Source: Bacteroidales bacterium
GTDB lineage: Bacteria > Bacteroidota > Bacteroidia > Bacteroidales > JAGOPY01
Assembly (NCBI GenBank): GCA_030638325.1
Contig: DAOWEV010000099.1
Coordinates: 1 to 7,523 of the forward strand
DNA: 7,523 bases
Reading direction: 5' to 3'
Shown here: one piece after another, positions 1-5,863 of the stretch
How positions within the stretch are numbered: position 1 is the first letter of the stretch
How the letters are laid out: each line of letters begins with the position of its first letter
Position numbers and translations under genes: made by a program
Notes under the pieces: model-generated
Seen by the model: only the letters and a program-made list of their open reading frames with translations
What the model was told of the DNA's origin: nothing
The model's database searches: none

Positions 1-1
1 G

Positions 2-802
2 GATGGAAAAGATGCAAGTATAGGCGACTGGAATCCGTCAGCTAATTATGCAGGAGATTCTTTATTTAAAGCATTTGCCTGGACATTTAGCGGCACAGAA
101 GCTAAAGTCAGAAGCCTGATCGATTTTGATCTTTCTTCAATCCCTGCAAATTCAATAATTACAAAAGCAGTTCTTTCATTATATCATTATCCTTATCCAG
201 GGGTTGGTGGTGTTGGACACTCAACATTAAGTGGCTCAAATGCTTGTTTTCTCCAAAGAATAATTTCAGATTGGGAGGAGAATACCGTAAGCTGGAATTC
301 CCAACCCTTAACAACAACACTAAATGAGGTATATATTCCACAGAGTATAAGTCCAACACAGGATTATCCGGACATAAATGTAACTTCATTGGTTCAGGAT
401 ATGATTGATAATCCTTCAACAAGTTATGGTTTCATGATGAGATTGGTAACAGAAGAATATTGGAGAAGCATGAATTTTGCCTCCAGTGATTTTAGTATTT
501 CCAACTATCGTCCAAAACTGGAAATTTGTTATTTGATATCTGTAAGTATTAATACAATCAGTTCTGTAAATAATATTTTTAAAATATACCCTAATCCAAC
601 TAATGATATTATCTATATTGAATTAATTAAAATCGAAGATGCAACTGTTGAAATATTAAATATATATGGTCAAACTATTTTCAGAAAAGATATCAAAAAT
701 GGAATTGGTCAGCTTAATATTTCAGGATATCCAAATGGGATGTATATTGTAAGATTGAAGTCAGGGGAAAATCATCAATCAAAAAGATTAATAAAATATT
801 AG
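2..802 (+). CDS. DNRLRE/CBM96-like domain protein with T9SS type A sorting domain (5'-partial)
   Basis: This is the last 266 codons of a gene that enters from the left edge; the frame is open from base 2 to the TAG at 800-802 and no credible start is visible. Fragment residues 1-177 resemble the DNRLRE (CBM96-like) beta-sandwich domain. Its hallmarks are visible: an opening DGKDASIGDWNP, RSLIDFDLSSIPANSIITKA, a central W-E-E-N-T-V-S-W strand, DINVTSLVQDM, and a closing FASSD followed by RPKLEI. After a short linker comes a T9SS type A sorting domain (residues 193-266): IYPNPTND, then ILNIYGQ, then YPNGMYIVRLKSG, ending in basic RLIKY. From family knowledge, such domains occur in secreted or surface proteins and some bind polysaccharide; the tail directs export across the outer membrane and is usually removed. 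The missing N-terminus may hold a signal peptide and a catalytic or other domain, so the overall activity is unknown. The 3' part is very AT-rich (13 G/C in bases 541-600). Confidence 0.87.
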   Translation, partial: DGKDASIGDWNPSANYAGDSLFKAFAWTFSGTEAKVRSLIDFDLSSIPANSIITKAVLSLYHYPYPGVGGVGHSTLSGSNACFLQRIISDWEENTVSWNSQPLTTTLNEVYIPQSISPTQDYPDINVTSLVQDMIDNPSTSYGFMMRLVTEEYWRSMNFASSDFSISNYRPKLEICYLISVSINTISSVNNIFKIYPNPTNDIIYIELIKIEDATVEILNIYGQTIFRKDIKNGIGQLNISGYPNGMYIVRLKSGENHQSKRLIKY

Positions 803-832
803 TAATTATTTAGCTGTGATGTATATTTCATC

Positions 833-850
833 AGTGTTAAATAAAACACT
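833..850 (+). terminator. Weak hairpin downstream of the DNRLRE gene
   Basis: A perfect 6-bp stem, AGTGTT at 833-838 and AACACT at 845-850, encloses an AAATAA loop and lies about 30 bases past the stop codon. A second small stem (TGATG 817-821 with CATCA 829-833) directly precedes it and shares one base. There is no T-run after the stem, so it is at best a weak intrinsic terminator. The stems are short and the region is AT-rich, so chance is a real alternative. Confidence 0.22.
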
Positions 851-988
851 AAATCCGAATATCTAAATCCTAAACAAATTTAAATGACAGAAGTGCAAAA
901 TTCAAAACAGTATGATCTTATAGTTTTAAACATTTGAAAATTTGAATTTTGAAATTGTTTAGGATTTAGAAATTAGTGCTTAGAATTT
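847..988. repeat. Imperfect intergenic palindrome (possible dispersed repeat element)
   Basis: The core is a perfect 16-bp inverted repeat: TCTAAATCCTAAACAA at 862-877 and its complement TTGTTTAGGATTTAGA at 955-970, separated by 77 bp. Outside it, CACTAAAT (847-854) can pair with AATTAGTG (971-978) if a 7-base bulge is allowed. Inside it, A-rich left sequence (AAAATTCAAAAC, 897-908) faces T-rich right sequence (GTTTTAAACATTTGAA, 923-938) with partial complementarity. CTAAATCC also occurs twice directly, at 849-856 and 863-870. The element sits between two convergent genes. It resembles AT-rich palindromic intergenic repeats that I recall from other environmental bacterial genomes, but I could not check copy number. 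It could act as a bidirectional terminator, a miniature mobile element remnant, or both. The outer limits are approximate. Confidence 0.68.
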
Positions 989-1006
989 ATGTGAAGAAAA
1001 TAATTT

Positions 1007-1022
1007 GTGTGATATATTACAC
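1007..1022 (-). terminator. Possible weak terminator of the Sir2 gene
   Basis: On the minus strand, 43 bases past the Sir2 stop codon, there is a near-palindrome GTGTAATATATCACAC. It could form a stem of about seven pairs with one wobble, and is followed by AAATTATTTTCTT, a broken T-rich tract. The loop would be very tight and the tract is interrupted, so this is a tentative call. The large palindrome at 847-988 lies further downstream and could serve the same purpose. Confidence 0.22.
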
Positions 1023-1064
1023 CTAAATAGTTACACATATTGAGGGTATCAAGCGTAATAGCTA

Positions 1065-1805
1065 CTAAACCAACGCAGCCAAAATATCTCCCATCACTTC
1101 AGTGGCTTTGCCTTGTAAGAAAACATCAGTAATGGTATGTGTGTAATTTGAGGGATTGGGATTGATCTCTATAATCTTTGCACCGCTTGATTTGGCATGA
1201 TAGGGTATTTGGCTGGCCGGCATTATTTCGCCGGTCGTTCCGATGACCAGGAAAACATCAGCTTTTTCTGCTGCTTCAATTGATTTCCGGTATGCAACAG
1301 GAGGGATACCTTCTCCGAAAAAAATGAAATCGGGTTTTATCAATGAATTGCAATCAGGACAAACTACAGGCAGTGTTTCAAGTGAAAGTTCACCTAATCC
1401 AAAATACCGTTTGCATCCGGTGCATAACAGTTGGTGAGAATTTCCATGAAACTCAAAAACCTCTGTGCTGCCGGCTTCCTGATGCAGGTTATCAATGTTT
1501 TGGGTGATTACATTTTTAAGGAATCCTCTTTGTTCCATACTGGCAAGTGCCTTGTGTGCACTATTGGGCCGGGCTTTCCCAAAAAAATCGTAAAAAATCT
1601 CTTTGATCATTTCCCATGATTTCAGGGGATTGGCATGAAAATAATCAATATCTAAAACGATGGGGTCATATTTGCTCCATAGTCCGTCTTCACCCCTAAA
1701 AGGTGGAATCCCGCTCTCTACTGAGATGCCTGCCCCGGTAAAGGCAGTGGTGTATTTTGACCGGTTTAGCATCCCGAGCGCCTCATAAATCATCTTATTT
1801 TTCAT
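1065..1805 (-). CDS. cobB: Sir2-family NAD-dependent protein deacylase
   Basis: A complete 246-residue sirtuin, close to the usual bacterial length of about 230-250. Sirtuins remove acyl groups from lysine side chains in the cytoplasm, consuming NAD and releasing nicotinamide and O-acyl-ADP-ribose. Visible signatures in order are the NAD-binding GAGIS (24-28) and GIPPFRG (32-38), DGLW (40-43), TQNIDNLHQ (101-109), the catalytic histidine in FHGN (His120), a zinc-binding set of four cysteines (128, 131, 149, 152), KPDFIFFGE (157-165), GTTGEIMPAS (189-198) and EIN (213-215). The Tyr and Arg of the YxxR pair that marks desuccinylases such as E. coli CobB and SIRT5 do not appear at the aligned place, so ordinary deacetylase activity is the better guess. 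The ATG at 1805 lies 18 codons before the conserved TAFTGAG block, as expected for the family. No Shine-Dalgarno is evident, which is normal in Bacteroidota. The gene lies 167 bp downstream of the mosaic gene on the same strand, with its own possible promoter, and is probably transcribed independently. Confidence 0.95.
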   Translation of the reverse strand: MKNKMIYEALGMLNRSKYTTAFTGAGISVESGIPPFRGEDGLWSKYDPIVLDIDYFHANPLKSWEMIKEIFYDFFGKARPNSAHKALASMEQRGFLKNVITQNIDNLHQEAGSTEVFEFHGNSHQLLCTGCKRYFGLGELSLETLPVVCPDCNSLIKPDFIFFGEGIPPVAYRKSIEAAEKADVFLVIGTTGEIMPASQIPYHAKSSGAKIIEINPNPSNYTHTITDVFLQGKATEVMGDILAALV

Positions 1806-1897
1806 GTTTCAGTAAGGTATTGAAAACTCAATTTAATCCTCGAAATTTTGGATTCAAGCTTGCTAGCGGTTCTCCTTATGAAAAAACTCTAATGCCG

Positions 1898-1905
1898 CAA
1901 AGTAA
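1898..1905 (-). promoter_or_regulatory. Possible Bacteroidota -7 promoter box for the Sir2 gene
   Basis: On the minus strand the spacer reads TTTACTTTGCGG. TTACTTTG matches the Bacteroidota -7 consensus TAnnTTTG at all but one fixed base and lies about 92 bases before the Sir2 ATG. No convincing -33 TTTG box is seen 19-21 bases upstream. The rest of the 1806-1972 spacer shows no gene and no strong terminator for the gene before it. Confidence 0.32.
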
Positions 1906-1972
1906 ATATATGCATAAAGGTAACTTAGACTTTTCCATAACCCAGGCCGTGAAGAGCAATGCGAAGTTTAAG

Positions 1973-4900
1973 CTAATAAATTACCAGTTTCTGTGAAATT
2001 ACTTCATTATGGGTTTTTATCCTTGCGATGTAAATTCCAGGGTCATAATCACGGGCGTTGATGGTTATAGTTTCTTCGTTGGTTTCGGTAAAAAAGATGA
2101 TCTTACCCGAGATGTCATAAATAGATATTTCTTTTAATGTACAATCCTGACAAGAAATCATGAAATACTCCTTTGATGGGTTCGGCCTTATTGAAATGCC
2201 ATGCCCCCCCGGGCCATTATCTATAATGCCTGCAACCACCTCGCAGGTCTCGTCACTAAATTTTGATAAACAGGTATCATAATTATTAGACCATTGATAT
2301 TGAACCTTATAACAATACTTATTCGCCGTTAAATTAGAATCTATAAAATGATCCTGGCAGATATGGTTAATATTTATCTCGCCTGTCTGGTTGAAATCGC
2401 CATCATTAATGCTTCTGAATAGCTTTACGGAAAGCGCTGTTTTTTGAGTGTTCATACGGATGTTCCAGTTATACTGATAACTGGGATGGAGGTCGTGAAG
2501 GAGCAGCCATTTGTTATTCCAGTAAATCATATTGCCCAAACTGTCATTTGCAGGCCCGGCATCAGATCCGGCCGGATAACCTGATGAAGTGACCACGTGG
2601 AAGCCGGCCCAATATTCTTTGCCCTCAGCGATCTTAATCGATTCCTGTAAATGGATAGTATTCCATCGGTCTATTACCGGGGTTTCAACTATTTGATCAG
2701 TCAGGAGTTCAGATGCATTGGGCCCTATCCAGATCCTGATACTGAAAGATGCCCACTCTTCAACAGGATAAAAATCAACACTTACAATCTGGCTGCCCAC
2801 CTGATCTTCCAGGTCTATGGGCCTAAACCGGCATGCTGCATCAAATTCCAGGACGTTTTCAGCGCCAATTGCAGTAAAGTATTCATCGTTGCACCATTTG
2901 AGCTGGTCAGCCCCGGGCTGGGGGACGCTCCATATGACCCTGATATTTTTATCATCAATGAGCGCTGATGAGATCGTATCGGCCCCCCGGCATAATCTGT
3001 ATATTTTTATGTTGTCTAAAAGCCAGTTAACCTCGCTGGTTTCAAGGCCTAAGGCAAGAAATCGAGTGCTGAAGACCTTGTCAACGGCATATTCCGATAT
3101 GTTGTAAGAATAAGAGTGCCAATCAAATGAGCCGTTTGAATTATTAATTTCCTCCAGGGTATACCAGGATTCATTGTCCCAATTACGTACCTGTATTACC
3201 ATTTTTTCATCTCCGGCAGAAGAAATGCTTTCCAGTGATAATTCAAAATCAAGGTATATATCTTCAAGGCGATTTGAATCCGTATTGTTGAAAGGGTAAG
3301 ATTCGAGGGCCATGCTGTAATCCCGGTCTGGTGATGACCCGTTAAAGAATGCTGAAGGTGCTGGATTTCCGGCATCGGCAGTAATTTTCCAGAATGAATC
3401 TTCACCGGTAACCCATCCATTGGTGTCGAAAGATGAGGATGACCAGTCTTCGGTGAAATCCAGTAGGTGTCCGGTGATATAGGTTGTCGTGTCACATATG
3501 GACTTCGATTCCCCTACCTCGCCCGGATACCCGAAAATTTCAAGGTCATAAATTGCAGCAACACAGTATTCGTAATGACCCGGATAACAACTATCAAAAA
3601 TAAAGCTGGTGGTGCCGGCTTCAATAAATTGAAAGAATATTTCATCACGGTACAGATTGTAACCAATCAGCCCGGTTGTATTATAAGGTTGTTCCCATAA
3701 CAGAACGATGCCTTCGGCCGTGAAATCCTTCGGTGGATAAAGAAACCTGCTAACGGTGCAGACGCATCGGGTTTCACTCAATCCTGAAGAATATCCGGCA
3801 GCGACGCATACTGTAAATCCTGTGCCATATGGCAGATATCCAAAATAATAAGAGTTCTCAAGGGTATTTCCCAAATAAGCGCTGTCTATAAATATTTCAT
3901 AATCCAAAAAACCGGCAGGGGGATCGGGAACATAGATGCTGACGTTGTCAACTGCCCAACCGGAGGCTTGTTGCCCATTGTCATCAGCATGGAAGCCAAA
4001 GCGGATAGCACGGTCGCCATAGGGCCCTGAAAAATATGACAGATCTATCTGATGCCTTGTCCAGGATGTATCCGGGGATATCGTATCAAGTGCCCACCAG
4101 TGGATACCCTCGTCGCGAGAAAACACAACATAAGCTTTTTGCCCGTTAGCTCCATCAAAGTAGCTGTCGAATTGCAGGATAAAATTCTCAGTTTCCCGCA
4201 GATCAACAACGGGCGTTCCCAGGATATCGCAACAGCCATCATTAGCTGCACCGGCTTTGTCATCATTGACACAAGCATAATAGCCGGGCCAATCCGGTAT
4301 AGTCCAGTTCGTACTGCTGCCTGATGCCGTTCGATACCAACCTTCTCCCTCCGAAAACATCAACCATCCGGCAGAAGGGAAGGTCACCTCATCAAAGTTT
4401 TCAGACAGAACTGTTATCAACGGCTCATCCCAGGTCGCTATCAGGGTTGAAGAATCAACCCGGAAGTTTCTGACAGGATACCTCTTCTCAGCCATTATAA
4501 TATTTACTATGTTATTTTGATTTGTATCTACAACAAGTTCATCAATGAGGTACTCGTCAAACCCAGGTTTATAGGCCCGCAATTCATAGGTTCCATTCGG
4601 GATACTGTCAAAAACAACGGTTCCTGTTGCGGGTATCACTGCCTGGTAATTGTTCTCGCCTGAAAGGCTGATCTCGGTGCCTTCGGGCGATAATCCGGTA
4701 CTAAGCGTAAGGTTTACCGTAAGATCTATATAAACAGGCCAACATACAATTTCAGACATTGTCCATTCCGACCTTTCTCCGGTATTATACACCGCCCTGA
4801 CCACATATACGTAACACCCTGTTGTAAGACCTGCCCATGCCATATCATCATAATATCCGGAATTGGTTGATGACAGAAGTGTAAGTATGCCATTCCAGGG

Positions 4901-5830
4901 ATTTCCATTTGGGTCGAAGTCTGAAAGCCTTCCCACTATACAGGTGACAGGATAAACGCTATCGTGTCGTGAAGCCATCCATGGCCGGATCATAAAGTTT
5001 TGATAGGCAGATAAACACCAGTCCATGTCCAGGAATTTGGAATAACTATGGTCTCCATAATATCCGGCTGAGCTCATATCTACGCCTACAGGTGCCGCTT
5101 CAGGGGCGTCATTAAGCTGGTACATAGAAAGATAATAATGGTCTGTGGTGATCCATGAATTCAGTTGATCAAAAACCACCCAGCCGTAGTTGTTTGCAAC
5201 CACGGTATCAGACTCTATGAGTTCACCAGGCATATCACCGGGTCCGGATTCGTCATATACCCTTATCTCAAAATCCGTACCGAGGAATGGCCCGGGGAAA
5301 GAACCATCGCCAACAAATACCTGGCCGCCAATAACATGTGAACTCCAGTAGGTTCTTGGAAACTTAACAGCATTTTGGCTGCCTGCATATTGCCAGAGAA
5401 TATAATCCTCAGGTTCGCCATCATCGTATTTGTAATAACCAACAACAGGCCCTGAAACAGCCCAGGTTACATGAACATAATTACCCATCATCTCAGCATC
5501 CACCTGGAAGGGTGGCACCGGTCTTATACTTACCGTGGTATCAATAATGTAAACCTCACCGGGTTCCAGCTCAACACTGTCGATTAAAATGTCGTGATAA
5601 CCGTAACTGGTAAAAAGGATATCTGTTAAACCGGTATCGACAGTAAGGTTGAACTCACCATTATCGCCTGTCCAGGTAGCCTGGTTGCCGGCGGAGACTT
5701 TCACCCCGAAAACAGGCCACGACGTATATGGATCTGTCAGTGTTCCCGTAATATAAGCTGTATCCTGGCTAAAACCATATAGATGAAAGAGAAAAGAAAG
5801 GAATAAGAATATGATGGAAGGGCTTTTCAT
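1973..5830 (-). CDS. Large exported mosaic protein: FN3-like, jelly-roll and carboxypeptidase-regulatory-like domains, T9SS tail
   Basis: A complete 1285-residue protein, best described as a surface or secreted adhesin-like mosaic; no catalytic domain is recognised. Residues 1-21 form a signal peptide (Lys2, then a hydrophobic run ending GFS before Gln22). Residues 24-97 look like a carboxypeptidase-regulatory-like domain (ITGTLTD, TGDNGEFNLTV, SYGYHD). Then follow a split FN3-like domain (104-126 and 286-366) around a beta-sandwich module (127-285), a second regulatory-like domain (367-449; FDSIPNGTYELRAYKPGF), a split FN3-like domain (451-470 and 638-693) around a choice-of-anchor-J or cleaved-adhesin jelly roll (471-635; ends GWAVDNVSIY), an intact FN3 (698-781), another jelly roll (788-946; ends WLLDNIKIY), and a third split FN3-like domain (951-973 and 1129-1199) around a second copy of the 127-285 module (974-1128). 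Residues 1213-1285 are the T9SS type A sorting domain (IRPNPSKEYF, IYDISGKII, YDPGIYIARI). The ATG at 5830 is fixed by the signal peptide. It follows the SBBP gene by 33 bp, suggesting co-transcription. Domain borders are estimates made by eye. Confidence 0.92.
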   Translation of the reverse strand: MKSPSIIFLFLSFLFHLYGFSQDTAYITGTLTDPYTSWPVFGVKVSAGNQATWTGDNGEFNLTVDTGLTDILFTSYGYHDILIDSVELEPGEVYIIDTTVSIRPVPPFQVDAEMMGNYVHVTWAVSGPVVGYYKYDDGEPEDYILWQYAGSQNAVKFPRTYWSSHVIGGQVFVGDGSFPGPFLGTDFEIRVYDESGPGDMPGELIESDTVVANNYGWVVFDQLNSWITTDHYYLSMYQLNDAPEAAPVGVDMSSAGYYGDHSYSKFLDMDWCLSAYQNFMIRPWMASRHDSVYPVTCIVGRLSDFDPNGNPWNGILTLLSSTNSGYYDDMAWAGLTTGCYVYVVRAVYNTGERSEWTMSEIVCWPVYIDLTVNLTLSTGLSPEGTEISLSGENNYQAVIPATGTVVFDSIPNGTYELRAYKPGFDEYLIDELVVDTNQNNIVNIIMAEKRYPVRNFRVDSSTLIATWDEPLITVLSENFDEVTFPSAGWLMFSEGEGWYRTASGSSTNWTIPDWPGYYACVNDDKAGAANDGCCDILGTPVVDLRETENFILQFDSYFDGANGQKAYVVFSRDEGIHWWALDTISPDTSWTRHQIDLSYFSGPYGDRAIRFGFHADDNGQQASGWAVDNVSIYVPDPPAGFLDYEIFIDSAYLGNTLENSYYFGYLPYGTGFTVCVAAGYSSGLSETRCVCTVSRFLYPPKDFTAEGIVLLWEQPYNTTGLIGYNLYRDEIFFQFIEAGTTSFIFDSCYPGHYEYCVAAIYDLEIFGYPGEVGESKSICDTTTYITGHLLDFTEDWSSSSFDTNGWVTGEDSFWKITADAGNPAPSAFFNGSSPDRDYSMALESYPFNNTDSNRLEDIYLDFELSLESISSAGDEKMVIQVRNWDNESWYTLEEINNSNGSFDWHSYSYNISEYAVDKVFSTRFLALGLETSEVNWLLDNIKIYRLCRGADTISSALIDDKNIRVIWSVPQPGADQLKWCNDEYFTAIGAENVLEFDAACRFRPIDLEDQVGSQIVSVDFYPVEEWASFSIRIWIGPNASELLTDQIVETPVIDRWNTIHLQESIKIAEGKEYWAGFHVVTSSGYPAGSDAGPANDSLGNMIYWNNKWLLLHDLHPSYQYNWNIRMNTQKTALSVKLFRSINDGDFNQTGEININHICQDHFIDSNLTANKYCYKVQYQWSNNYDTCLSKFSDETCEVVAGIIDNGPGGHGISIRPNPSKEYFMISCQDCTLKEISIYDISGKIIFFTETNEETITINARDYDPGIYIARIKTHNEVISQKLVIY
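2204..2210 (-). repeat. Seven-G homopolymer in the coding strand, just before the T9SS tail
   Basis: The coding strand reads GGCCCGGGGGGGCATGG, encoding Gly-Pro-Gly-Gly-His (residues 1206-1210). The run of seven G follows the last FN3-like domain and directly precedes the sorting domain. A one-base slip here would remove the sorting signal while leaving the rest of the protein intact. Seven bases is short for a phase-variable tract, and the stretch also makes sense as a flexible Gly linker. Confidence 0.6.
2447..2911 (-). repeat. Internal protein module, copy B (residues 974-1128 of the mosaic protein)
   Basis: About 155 residues that resemble residues 127-285 of the same protein. Shared features in order are an opening K-W/Y strand, an aromatic or Arg strand (FRPIDL against FPRTYWSS), a strand of the form F-x-I-R-x-W/Y (FSIRIWIG against FEIRVYDE), a leucine-rich turn before D or S (ELLTDQIV against ELIESDTV), a WNTIHL-like strand, a Y-Y/W strand (KEYWAGFHV against DHYYLSMYQ), PAGSD against PVGVD, and a closing NWNIRM against NFMIRP. 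The copy sits after only two FN3 strands (IRVIWSVPQP), and the remaining FN3 strands come after it. Confidence 0.55.
4976..5452 (-). repeat. Internal protein module, copy A (residues 127-285 of the mosaic protein)
   Basis: About 159 residues related to residues 974-1128 further along. It opens with YKYDDGEPEDYILWQYAGS, passes FEIRVYDESGPGDMPGELIE, DHYYLSMYQ and APVGVDMSSAGYYGDHSY, and closes with NFMIRPWM. It interrupts an FN3-like domain after VHVTWAVSGP, with the rest of that domain starting near residue 286. The two copies have clearly diverged, so the duplication is old or the module was acquired twice. Confidence 0.55.
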
Positions 5831-5843
5831 TATTGAGGTTTTA

Positions 5844-5860
5844 ATTTGATATCAAATATA
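5844..5860 (-). promoter_or_regulatory. Perfect -7 box and 14-bp palindrome in the gap between the SBBP and mosaic genes
   Basis: The minus strand reads TATATTTG at 5860-5853, an exact fit to the Bacteroidota -7 consensus TAnnTTTG, ending 22 bases before the ATG of the mosaic gene. Overlapping it is a perfect 14-bp palindrome, ATTTGATATCAAAT (5844-5857). No good -33 box is seen, because the upstream positions fall inside the 3' end of the SBBP gene. It may give the mosaic gene its own promoter within the operon, with the palindrome as a possible regulator site. In AT-rich DNA either match could be chance. Confidence 0.35.
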
Positions 5861-5863
5861 ACT

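Noticed and set aside
387..391. TTG near 389 as the start of a 137-residue protein
   Set aside because: The same frame is open back to base 2 and encodes the matching first part of the DNRLRE-like domain, so this Leu is internal.
1065..1805. Sir2 gene as part of an antiphage system (ThsA- or DSR-like)
   Set aside because: It is a compact stand-alone deacylase with intact zinc site and catalytic histidine and no fused sensor or effector domain. Its neighbours are surface proteins, not defence genes.
1757..1996. Plus-strand 79-residue reading frame across the spacer at 1806-1972
   Set aside because: Its ends overlap the two flanking genes on the opposite strand, and its composition and lack of motifs suggest chance.
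2651..3107. Plus-strand reading frames of about 100 residues antisense to the mosaic gene
   Set aside because: They lie wholly opposite well-supported coding sequence, overlap each other in two frames, and resemble no known family.
3196..3495. A 99-residue minus-strand reading frame inside the mosaic gene
   Set aside because: It overlaps the mosaic gene in another frame, has no recognisable domain and is rich in Pro, His and Thr as expected of a frame shadow.
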